Notes under the pieces: model-generated | Databases searched by the model: none | The model's input: only the letters and a program-made list of their open reading frames with translations | Told to the model about the DNA's origin: nothing | Program-made: the position numbers and the translations under genes | Shown: positions 1-5,338 of the stretch, one piece after another | Position numbering within the stretch: position 1 is the first letter of the stretch | Layout of the letters: each line of letters begins with the position of its first letter | DNA from: Nanobdellota archaeon | Lineage (GTDB): Archaea; Nanobdellota; Nanobdellia; SCGC-AAA011-G17; VGLX01 | Direction: 5' to 3' | DNA: 6,506 bases | NCBI GenBank assembly: GCA_018894775.1 | Contig: JAHIPG010000364.1 | Location: 1 to 6,506, forward strand

Positions 1-111
1 AAAGACATCTACTTATGTCTACTTGGCGTAAAACAAAACCTCAGAACATACTTAAGAGCAACAGCTCTTAAACTAAACACCTATTTCGCACCAACCCCGA
101 TTCCACCGTAA
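1..111 (+). CDS. C-terminal end of an unrecognised protein (partial)
   Basis: Frame 1 of the + strand is open from the window edge to TAA at 109-111, giving 36 codons and ending in the residues YFAPTPIPP. All other frames on both strands are interrupted within this stretch, and the codon choice (TTA, CTT, AGA, AAA) matches neighbouring genes, so a gene entering from the left is the best explanation. The fragment holds no motif I can assign to a family. The stop is directly followed by a TATA-like element for the tRNA. Two small inverted repeats fall inside it (3-20 and 52-71), so a structured non-coding RNA is an alternative I cannot exclude. Confidence 0.5.
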   Translation, partial: KDIYLCLLGVKQNLRTYLRATALKLNTYFAPTPIPP

Positions 112-112
112 C

Positions 113-120
113 TTTTAAAA
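113..120 (+). promoter_or_regulatory. Probable TATA box of the tRNA-Gly gene
   Basis: TTTTAAAA lies with its centre about 31 bases before the mature tRNA 5' end. With the usual archaeal TATA-to-start distance of about 27 bases, transcription would begin near 143, leaving a leader of about 5 bases for RNase P to remove. A second A-rich stretch at 131-138 is too close to the tRNA to be the TATA box. Confidence 0.45.
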
Positions 121-147
121 ACTAAAGAACTTAAAAACTATTTACTC

Positions 148-219
148 GCGCCGGTAGTTTAGTGGTTATAATTCTGCCTTGCCAAGGCAGAGACCCGGGT
201 TCAAGTCCCGGCCGGCGCA
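148..219 (+). tRNA. tRNA-Gly, anticodon GCC
   Basis: This is a complete 72-base cloverleaf. The acceptor stem GCGCCGG (148-154) pairs perfectly with CCGGCGC (212-218), followed by discriminator A219. The D arm is 157-172 with loop AGTGGTTA. The anticodon stem CTGCC/GGCAG encloses the loop TTGCCAA with anticodon GCC at 181-183. A four-base variable region precedes the T arm, CCGGG/CCCGG around loop TTCAAGT (200-206). No CCA is encoded, so the tail must be added by CCA-adding enzyme. There is no intron. The 3' half overlaps the end of the opposite-strand dus gene by 19 bases. Confidence 0.97.
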
Positions 220-1130
220 TTCATAATCATTTCAATCAATTCTTTTTTAGTCTTAGCCTGATTTAGATTAAGCCTTACCTTATTTGCTCCCTTAAAACCT
301 TTAACAAATTGGACAGCATGAACCTTAAGCCTGCTAAGATCATCTAACTTATACTTCTTTGTAAGCTTATAATATCTATCAAAATCTTGTAATTGTTTTT
401 TGAAATCAAATTTTTCTTCTTCATTATTCTTGAGATAATCATTTACTCTCTTGAATATCCTTGGATGGCCCATGGCTGCCCTGCCGATCATGCAGAAATC
501 AGCAATTTCCAGCATACTTTCTGCCTTCTTACCAGAATCAATATCACCATTACCAATAATAGGGATTGAAACAGTTTTCTTCGCCAGCCTGATATACTTC
601 CAGTCAGCCTTACCAGAATAATACTGCTCTCTATTCCTTGCATGAATTGTTATAGCATCAACACCAGCCTTCTCTAATATCTTACAGTTTTTTATAACAT
701 TATTCTTTGTATAACCTAGCCTTATCTTAGCCATAACAGTTTTCTTACTTTTTTTAACAGCCTGGACTATCTCTTTCATCAAATCAGGCTTATCCAACAG
801 AGCAGAACCAGACCCATTCTTAGTTACTTTTTGCATAGGACAACCAAAATTAATATCTATAATCTTTGTCTTTACTAACTTTGCAGCTTTCCTGAATTCA
901 TCAGGCTTAGAGCCAAACAGTTGTACACCAACAGGTCCTTCATCCTTAGAAGTTTCAGCAAGAGCTAAAGCCTTAGGATTCTTTTCTATCAAACTTCTGC
1001 AATTAATCATCTCAGTAAAAACCATGCCAGCACCATACTCCTTACACAGAATTCTAAAAGGAATGTCAGTTGTTCCGGCTATTGGTGCAAGAAAAACCCT
1101 GCTTGAAACCGTTATTTTTCCAATTTTCAT
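201..1130 (-). CDS. dus: tRNA-dihydrouridine synthase
   Basis: This FMN-dependent enzyme reduces specific uridines in tRNA to dihydrouridine using NAD(P)H. The 309-residue product has the Dus TIM barrel in order: LAPIAG (14-19), NFGCP with the predicted catalytic Cys97, the GSGSALL loop (106-112), KIRLG (135-139), IHAR (162-165), GNGDI (193-197) and the phosphate-binding GRAAMG (216-221), then a helical C-terminal domain. The length is normal for the family. The target uridine cannot be read from sequence. The start ATG has no Shine-Dalgarno; a TTTATAAA element lies 33.5 bases upstream (centre to ATG), implying a leader of only about 6 bases. The gene is divergent from the Cys-rich membrane protein. 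Oddly, the stop TGA and the last five codons (residues 305-309, APAGT) are read antisense through the T arm and acceptor stem of tRNA-Gly. Confidence 0.95.
   Translation of the reverse strand: MKIGKITVSSRVFLAPIAGTTDIPFRILCKEYGAGMVFTEMINCRSLIEKNPKALALAETSKDEGPVGVQLFGSKPDEFRKAAKLVKTKIIDINFGCPMQKVTKNGSGSALLDKPDLMKEIVQAVKKSKKTVMAKIRLGYTKNNVIKNCKILEKAGVDAITIHARNREQYYSGKADWKYIRLAKKTVSIPIIGNGDIDSGKKAESMLEIADFCMIGRAAMGHPRIFKRVNDYLKNNEEEKFDFKKQLQDFDRYYKLTKKYKLDDLSRLKVHAVQFVKGFKGANKVRLNLNQAKTKKELIEMIMNAPAGT
243..248 (+). terminator. Possible oligo-T terminator of the tRNA transcript
   Basis: A run of six T starts 24 bases after the tRNA 3' end. Archaeal RNA polymerase commonly terminates at short T runs without needing a hairpin. 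This run lies inside the antisense strand of dus, where it is read as lysine codons, so it may simply reflect coding sequence. Confidence 0.35.
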
Positions 1131-1159
1131 ATTACTTACTCTAAATCAATTTGGCAATT

Positions 1160-1167
1160 TTTATAAA
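1160..1167. promoter_or_regulatory. Palindromic TATA element between divergent genes
   Basis: TTTATAAA is its own reverse complement and is the only strong TATA-like sequence in the 59-base gap. Its centre is 26.5 bases from the + strand ATG at 1190, which suits a leaderless transcript. It is 33.5 bases from the dus ATG at 1130, which gives a leader of about 6 bases. One element may serve both genes. Direction would then depend on flanking BRE sequence, which I cannot score reliably. Confidence 0.6.
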
Positions 1168-1189
1168 GAAGAACACTTTAATAATACTT

Positions 1190-1936
1190 ATGAAAAAATT
1201 GAGCTGGCAGAACTGGGCAGTCATACTAAGCCTAATCGCAGCACTACTTACAATCGCAAGTTCATTCTATGGCTGGCTGACTCCAGAAAAAGAAATAATA
1301 CCACCAGGTTTTGTATGTCCTGATGGAACATTAGTATCTGTCCCTGAAAACTGCCCTATCTGCAACGGGGATGGAATATGTCAGGATAAAGAAAAATGTG
1401 ATTGTGAAGACTGTGAAAATAATGTCAATTGCATAGTTGATAGGATAGGAGACAAAGAATACTTACTAATACTAAATGAGAAAAAGAAAGTGGAAGGAGA
1501 ATCAGTAAAGGTAACAGAAATCCTAAACATAGGACGTGTAACAATCGAAGTTGAAGGAATAACTAGAGAGATGGAGACTACAAGAAAAGAAGAAATCATA
1601 GATGGTTTAAAGGTAACCACCCAAGAAATAATATACAACAATGCAAAACCTAAGAATAGCGTGGTGATAGTAAAAATAGAAAAATACACTCCTGGAGAAA
1701 ATGAATACCTGTTGAATACAGATGAAGAGAAAATAATAAGCAATACAAAAATAAGATTAATGAAAGTATTCTCATCAACACCTAGCAGTATCTTATTGGA
1801 TGTTGGAGAAACTACAAATCGAAAATTAAATGAAGGCGTAGAAGAAACATTAGAAGGACTTAAGATAACCTTGCTGAAATCATACTCTAGATCAATAAGT
1901 TCTGAGAGTTATGCGATACTAAAAATAGAATCATAA
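1190..1936 (+). CDS. Membrane-anchored Cys-rich protein with duplicated C-terminal domain, function unknown
   Basis: The 248-residue product starts with a short basic segment and one hydrophobic helix (about residues 9-29), so it is probably anchored with its bulk outside the membrane, or secreted. Residues 43-81 hold eight cysteines (43, 55, 58, 64, 70, 72, 75, 81), with CNGDGIC followed by C-x-C-x2-C. This suggests disulfides or metal binding and resembles Cys-rich segments common in DPANN surface proteins. The remainder is two similar, probably beta-rich units of about 77 residues (89-165 and 171-248). I see no catalytic motif and recognise no family. ATG 1190 is chosen over the in-frame TTG at 1151 because it lies 26.5 bases from the TATA centre and leaves a cleaner hydrophobic anchor. 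The last 6 bases overlap the opposing GNAT gene. Confidence 0.85.
   Translation: MKKLSWQNWAVILSLIAALLTIASSFYGWLTPEKEIIPPGFVCPDGTLVSVPENCPICNGDGICQDKEKCDCEDCENNVNCIVDRIGDKEYLLILNEKKKVEGESVKVTEILNIGRVTIEVEGITREMETTRKEEIIDGLKVTTQEIIYNNAKPKNSVVIVKIEKYTPGENEYLLNTDEEKIISNTKIRLMKVFSSTPSSILLDVGETTNRKLNEGVEETLEGLKITLLKSYSRSISSESYAILKIES
1454..1933 (+). repeat. Tandem protein-domain duplication within the Cys-rich protein
   Basis: Residues 89-165 and 171-248 align along their length. EYLL occurs at 90-93 and 172-175, GLKVT/GLKIT at 139-143 and 223-227, and VKIE/LKIE at 161-164 and 244-247, with spacings of 49 versus 51 and 22 versus 21 residues. Conservation outside these anchors is low, so the duplication is old and visible at protein level only. 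Confidence 0.7.
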
Positions 1937-1942
1937 CTTTTT
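1921..1942. terminator. Possible bidirectional oligo-T termination region
   Basis: Each of the two convergent transcripts meets a run of five T straight after its stop codon: 1938-1942 for the + gene and 1925-1921 read on the minus strand for the GNAT gene. Both runs lie inside the opposing coding sequence as lysine codons, so their role in termination is uncertain. Confidence 0.3.
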
Positions 1943-2428
1943 CTTCATTATAATTGCAAGATTTTTAGGTGTTTTCTCACCAGTCTCAACAAAACCACGC
2001 TTCTTGTTGAAATTAATAGTATTCTCAAACTTCAAAGACTGAATATAAACCTCTTTAACCCCTAACTCTTTAAGCTTTTTCTCACGAAGCTCACAAATTT
2101 GTCTACCTAAACCCTGTTTCCTATAGTCATCCCTAACTCTTAGATACTTCCCCTCATAATGGTCTTTCCAATGAACCACCATACCGCAACCAACAACTTC
2201 ATCATCCTCATTGGTCAGAAATACAACAAAACCCTCTTTGGTTCTCTTTTTCACCATTTCAGGAGTCCTGGATTCTGTAAGATATTTGATTTCCTCTTCA
2301 GTATAAGTGCTATCTTTGTTCTCTTTAAGATTAGTGCTCCGAATAAGCTTAGAAATTTTCTCTGCCTCTTTATCGCTTAATTCCCTAGTCTTCTTACCAA
2401 GATTATCAATAATATTAACTTTAATCAT
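1931..2428 (-). CDS. GNAT-family N-acetyltransferase
   Basis: This 165-residue protein of the Gcn5-related fold is predicted to transfer an acyl group from acyl-CoA to an amine. The acetyl-CoA pyrophosphate-binding motif is RKQGLGR (103-109), preceded by the beta strand KYLRVRDDY. The C-terminal half has the usual pattern, with YIQSLKFENTINFNKKRGF (128-146) matching the late strand-helix of GNATs where substrates contact. The substrate cannot be predicted. ATG 2428 is preferred over TTG 2446 because it lies 27.5 bases from the centre of a palindromic TATA box and the extra N-terminal residues are not family-like. The gene shares that TATA with the divergent N-formylglutamate amidohydrolase-like gene. 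A role with the adjacent ligase/hydrolase cluster is possible, but position alone is weak evidence. Confidence 0.85.
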   Translation of the reverse strand: MIKVNIIDNLGKKTRELSDKEAEKISKLIRSTNLKENKDSTYTEEEIKYLTESRTPEMVKKRTKEGFVVFLTNEDDEVVGCGMVVHWKDHYEGKYLRVRDDYRKQGLGRQICELREKKLKELGVKEVYIQSLKFENTINFNKKRGFVETGEKTPKNLAIIMKKKL

Positions 2429-2450
2429 GCCGGCTAGATTATTCAAAAGA

Positions 2451-2460
2451 ATTTATAAAT
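2451..2460. promoter_or_regulatory. Perfectly palindromic TATA box shared by two divergent leaderless genes
   Basis: ATTTATAAAT is a perfect 10-base palindrome. Its centre is 27.5 bases from the minus-strand ATG at 2428 and 28.5 bases from the + strand ATG at 2484. Both distances equal the usual archaeal TATA-to-transcription-start distance, so each start codon would be at or next to its transcription start. Purine-rich CAAAAGA at 2444-2450 could be a BRE for the + direction. Confidence 0.65.
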
Positions 2461-2483
2461 ATTTATATTATTATAATCATACT

Positions 2484-3344
2484 ATGGTAGAAGTAATCCA
2501 CGTATTTAACAATGAAAGAACTGAGAAAGATATTGATGAGCTCATATTCTCCAAAGAAAGGACAATAGATTACATCTTATCAGTCCCTCATAGTGGGGTG
2601 TATATTATCTCAGATTTTGAACATGCAATAAATCTCAAAGAACTATCATCTATAGGTGTCGATTCTTTCACCGATAAGCTCTACGATACAAAAGAAGGAG
2701 TTTTTATTCTGACAAGGTTGAGCAAGCACCTCGTGAACATGAACCGAAATAAGCATCCTAAAAAAGGAAAAGATATACCATTACATCTTCAACTCGGTCC
2801 ACTGCAAGGAATATCTTTGATAACAGGAAAAGTCATAAAGAAAGAATACACTCCTAAAGAGAAGAAAGAGATCTTAAAATTCTATGATAAATACCACCAT
2901 CTGATTCAAAAAGCAATACAAGATATGAAAAAAGAACATGGTTATGCTTTGATGCTTGATTGTCATTCAATGAATGCGGTTGGTTATAAAGGAACTCCAG
3001 ATGAAGGCAAAGAAAGACCTGATTTTGTGATTGGGACATTAGATGATACATCTGCAGATAAACGATTGATAAACGCCTTTAAAGCTACATTGAAAAAGGA
3101 ATCAGAAAAATCTAATCTTGCTGTTACAAAAAATGACCCTTACAGCGGAGGATACATAACCCAAAAATATGGGGATCCTTCAGAAAACGTCCATGTCATA
3201 CAACTGGAAGTAAACAAGAAAAACTACATGGATGAAGAAACATCGACTTTAAATCCTGAAGGACTAAAAAAAATAAACTCAATGATAACAAAAGCAATCA
3301 AAGCTACTTCTGAAGAAGCTAAGAAATTGGGAGCCCAAGTTTAA
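2484..3344 (+). CDS. N-formylglutamate amidohydrolase-family zinc hydrolase
   Basis: The 286-residue product belongs to the N-formylglutamate amidohydrolase family (HutG-like, carboxypeptidase-related fold), which hydrolyses amide bonds using zinc. Motifs seen: SVPHSG with His36, VNMNRNK (84-90), MLDCHSM with Asp159 and His161, the glycine/tyrosine segment NDPYSGGYITQKYG (217-230), and IQLEVNK with Glu242 (239-245). His36 and His161 are likely zinc ligands and Glu242 a likely catalytic or ligand residue. No other histidine-degradation gene is visible, so the substrate may not be formylglutamate; an N-acyl amino acid or peptide is equally possible. ATG 2484 lies 28.5 bases after the TATA centre. 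The upstream in-frame extension runs antisense through the GNAT gene and is rejected. The stop overlaps that of the convergent ATP-grasp gene. Confidence 0.87.
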   Translation: MVEVIHVFNNERTEKDIDELIFSKERTIDYILSVPHSGVYIISDFEHAINLKELSSIGVDSFTDKLYDTKEGVFILTRLSKHLVNMNRNKHPKKGKDIPLHLQLGPLQGISLITGKVIKKEYTPKEKKEILKFYDKYHHLIQKAIQDMKKEHGYALMLDCHSMNAVGYKGTPDEGKERPDFVIGTLDDTSADKRLINAFKATLKKESEKSNLAVTKNDPYSGGYITQKYGDPSENVHVIQLEVNKKNYMDEETSTLNPEGLKKINSMITKAIKATSEEAKKLGAQV

Positions 3345-4189
3345 TTCTGTTTTTCGAGAATAAATTCAACTATCTTTTTTGCTATGTTCATATCAAGAAT
3401 CCGCTCAGCTGAAGAAAACCAGGGTGAAACATTACACTCCATTAAATAATGATGCCCTTTCTTGTCTATCCCAAAGTCAAGCCCGCAGAACTCGCTGCCC
3501 AATATATGGGATACTTCAACTGCGTTGTCTTTAATTTCTTCTGGAACTTTATATTTCCCAATTACCTTCACACCTACACCCTTGTACCCTTGGTTGTCTT
3601 TGAATCTTACCCTTCTGTTTACAGAACCAAGCACTTCATGGTTTAATACGATGACTCTTATGTCTTTATCTAGTTCTAAAAACTCTTCAAAAAAGAAGTC
3701 CTTAATATCCCTTTTATTGAAGAAATCTTCTATCTCCTCTTCTGATTCAAGTATGAACACTTCTTTGCCTCTTTCGCCAATCTTTTGCTTAATAACTATT
3801 GGGAATGATTTTATGGCTATCTTGTCTACAGAATCATAATCCCAAAACTTTGGCATATTCGCCGCTTTTTCATACATCAAATGCTGGAATAGTTTGTCTT
3901 GAGGGTGTCCGTACTGCTTGCTTTCACAGGGAGAATATTTTTCATACATTTTATCATCAAATAACTGATTACTCCTGAAAGCTGAAAGGATTGTCCTCAA
4001 AAAATCCGGGAAATCTTTTCCAACACTGTAAGCATCCCTTATCATGCAGAAATCAAATTCTTTAAGCTGTTCTGGTTTTAAATCATCTCCATAAATGATT
4101 TTAGACACTTCTATTTTTTTCTTTTCAGCCTCTTTTATTATCCTGTTGCATGACAAATCTTTTTTTGATGCAACAACCAGCAGTTTCAT
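3341..4189 (-). CDS. RimK-like ATP-grasp ligase
   Basis: The 282-residue product is an ATP-grasp enzyme of the RimK/LysX/glutathione-synthase-like group, which uses ATP to activate a carboxylate as an acyl phosphate and join it to an amine. It has an N-terminal alpha/beta pre-ATP-grasp domain. ATP-binding FPIVIKQKIGERGKEVF follows (129-145; Lys134 or Lys136 with the Gly-rich loop), then hinge acidic residues at 168-169, DIRVIVL (176-182), GLDFG (236-240) and the metal-binding ECNVSPWF (251-258; Glu251, Asn253). RimK proteins often have PG where this has PW, hinting at a different substrate. ATG 4189 is chosen over ATG 4195 because it lies exactly 27.5 bases from the TATA centre. It follows the DUF1704 peptidase gene with a 46-base gap and its own promoter. 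The ligase substrate is unknown. Confidence 0.88.
   Translation of the reverse strand: MKLLVVASKKDLSCNRIIKEAEKKKIEVSKIIYGDDLKPEQLKEFDFCMIRDAYSVGKDFPDFLRTILSAFRSNQLFDDKMYEKYSPCESKQYGHPQDKLFQHLMYEKAANMPKFWDYDSVDKIAIKSFPIVIKQKIGERGKEVFILESEEEIEDFFNKRDIKDFFFEEFLELDKDIRVIVLNHEVLGSVNRRVRFKDNQGYKGVGVKVIGKYKVPEEIKDNAVEVSHILGSEFCGLDFGIDKKGHHYLMECNVSPWFSSAERILDMNIAKKIVEFILEKQN
3350..3354 (+). terminator. Possible oligo-T terminator after the amidohydrolase gene
   Basis: A run of five T begins six bases after the TAA. The short inverted repeat TTGGG-AG-CCCAA at 3327-3338 precedes it, but its two-base loop is too tight for a confident hairpin. The run lies within the 3' end of the opposing ATP-grasp gene. 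Confidence 0.28.
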
Positions 4190-4212
4190 ATACATAAATC
4201 ACTTTTTTTTTC

Positions 4213-4220
4213 TTTATAAA
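4213..4220 (-). promoter_or_regulatory. TATA box of the ATP-grasp gene
   Basis: TTTATAAA has its centre 27.5 bases from ATG 4189, indicating a leaderless transcript separate from the upstream metallopeptidase gene. A run of nine T (4203-4211; A on the transcribed sense) lies between it and the start. The element is palindromic but has no gene start on its other side. Confidence 0.6.
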
Positions 4221-4235
4221 TTTTTCTGGAAGAAA

Positions 4236-5255
4236 TCATAACTTCTTCAGATAAGGTACATGCTGTACACCAATCTTACCCACGTAAAGGCTTTTAAGAT
4301 TTCCACCTTTTCTAACAAAATCTTTAATCAGATAAAATCCGCTAAGATAAATATGATCCTTTGTGAAAGCTCCAGGTCTTGAAGTATTTGATATACCTCT
4401 CTTTACCCTCAAAGCCAAAGTCCAAGCATCTTCCTTATCAAAAAATTCAAGCAGATAATTATAAACTGTACTGAAAGAATTCTTCAAAGCAAGATCAACA
4501 GCAACAACCCTTCCAGCATATTTCTTTAACACCTCATTAGACAATAATCCAGACCTATCCTCATTATAAACAGCCAAGCCCTCTTCAGTCATAGCATAAC
4601 CAGGGAACCCAAGATAGAACAGATTATATTTCTGCTTCCTGCCATTCTCAGCACGGGTCACATGGGTACCTATCTCATGCACCACTAACCTCTTAAGATC
4701 GTGGTCACTAAACTTTCTACCGGTATTAATATAGAGAATCTTCTCACTAACATTGAATGCAGCTGCAGCAACCATATCCCTTTCAATAACCCTCCAGTTC
4801 AAACCTTTTGTCAGCAATGAATCCAGGAATTTTTTAACCACAGAAAGCTTGCTATATATAGTAGTTTCCTTTTCACTCTCCAAATCTAAGAGCCTGGTTG
4901 CTTTCCTTACTGTATCTTTGCTTGGTTGGCCATACAGTTCCATTGAATATTTTGTGATTGAAGGCTTACCGACATTCATCAGAAGATCTATCTGTGTTAG
5001 AAGTTCCTTTCTCCTTTGGTTGAAAAGTTGGCCTATCACAGATGTATCAGTCCTTATCTTCATAAGATTCTGCCTTAACTTGACAAGACTTTTATCAGGA
5101 GCTTTATACTTTAACTGAGGGCTGTAAGTCCTATCCTTAAACAGTTTCTCCTTCTCCCTATTTGAATTAACAGGCTGTAAGCTTGGTAGAAAAAGGATTC
5201 TTCTATAATTATATGCTATCTCTTTATCTATCCTTTGGTAATCATACAGTTCCAT
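4236..5255 (-). CDS. DUF1704/MATCAP-family zinc metallopeptidase
   Basis: The 339-residue product matches the DUF1704 family, annotated in bacteria as flavohemoglobin expression-modulating QEGLA motif proteins and including the eukaryotic tubulin carboxypeptidase MATCAP. The active site is an HExxxH motif, VVHEIGTH (His193, Glu194, His198), followed by TEEGLAVYNE (223-232), whose glutamate probably supplies the third zinc ligand; this is the QEGLA motif with Q replaced by E. A conserved GAFTKDHIYLSGF segment (295-307) lies near the C-terminus. There is no signal peptide, so it is probably cytoplasmic. The N-terminal region (1-130) is charged and helical. It is codirectional with, and 46 bases before, the ATP-grasp ligase. 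Its target is unknown; removal of C-terminal residues from a peptide or protein is the family-based guess. Confidence 0.87.
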   Translation of the reverse strand: MELYDYQRIDKEIAYNYRRILFLPSLQPVNSNREKEKLFKDRTYSPQLKYKAPDKSLVKLRQNLMKIRTDTSVIGQLFNQRRKELLTQIDLLMNVGKPSITKYSMELYGQPSKDTVRKATRLLDLESEKETTIYSKLSVVKKFLDSLLTKGLNWRVIERDMVAAAAFNVSEKILYINTGRKFSDHDLKRLVVHEIGTHVTRAENGRKQKYNLFYLGFPGYAMTEEGLAVYNEDRSGLLSNEVLKKYAGRVVAVDLALKNSFSTVYNYLLEFFDKEDAWTLALRVKRGISNTSRPGAFTKDHIYLSGFYLIKDFVRKGGNLKSLYVGKIGVQHVPYLKKL

Positions 5256-5277
5256 CCTTATTCTAAAGTCTAACTTG

Positions 5278-5285
5278 TTTTTATT
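5278..5285 (-). promoter_or_regulatory. Weak candidate TATA box of the DUF1704 gene
   Basis: Read on the minus strand this is AATAAAAA, centred 26.5 bases before ATG 5255. The spacing fits the other leaderless genes here, but the sequence is a poorer match than TTTATAAA. Confidence 0.35.
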
Positions 5286-5306
5286 CTTATCGGATCATTC
5301 CAATTA

Positions 5307-5316
5307 ATTTATAAAT
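5307..5316 (+). promoter_or_regulatory. TATA box of the RNA methyltransferase gene
   Basis: ATTTATAAAT, the same 10-base palindrome as at 2451-2460, is centred 27.5 bases before ATG 5339 and implies a leaderless mRNA. It is 56.5 bases from the divergent DUF1704 start, so if it fired backwards it would give a leader of about 30 bases. Confidence 0.62.
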
Positions 5317-5338
5317 CCATTTTGATAGGTATATCTTC

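Noticed and set aside
200..219. tRNA 3' end as an integration (att) site for a mobile element
   Set aside because: tRNA 3' ends are common integration sites, but no integrase, no duplicate of the tRNA end and no element-like genes are present in the window.
1024..1323. A 99-codon + strand reading frame across the start of dus and the divergent gap
   Set aside because: It is antisense to the well-supported dus start and runs out of frame through the Cys-rich gene. It has no promoter at the expected distance and no recognisable motif.
2307..2483. A 59-codon N-terminal extension of the amidohydrolase frame
   Set aside because: It runs antisense through the GNAT gene, crosses the TATA box that fits ATG 2484, and carries no family sequence; the family homology begins after residue 59 of the extended frame.
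3462..3839. A 125-codon + strand reading frame opposite the ATP-grasp gene
   Set aside because: Its serine- and leucine-rich low-complexity composition is that of the mirror image of a lysine/glutamate-rich gene; no promoter or motif.
4223..4235. Inverted repeat TTTCT-GGA-AGAAA just upstream of the ATP-grasp TATA box as a possible operator
   Set aside because: A 5-bp stem in AT-rich sequence is expected by chance, and no second copy is seen near other promoters in the window.
4753..5118. A 121-codon + strand frame opposite the DUF1704 gene
   Set aside because: Shadow of a strongly supported metallopeptidase gene; composition is that of an antisense frame and no start signals are seen.
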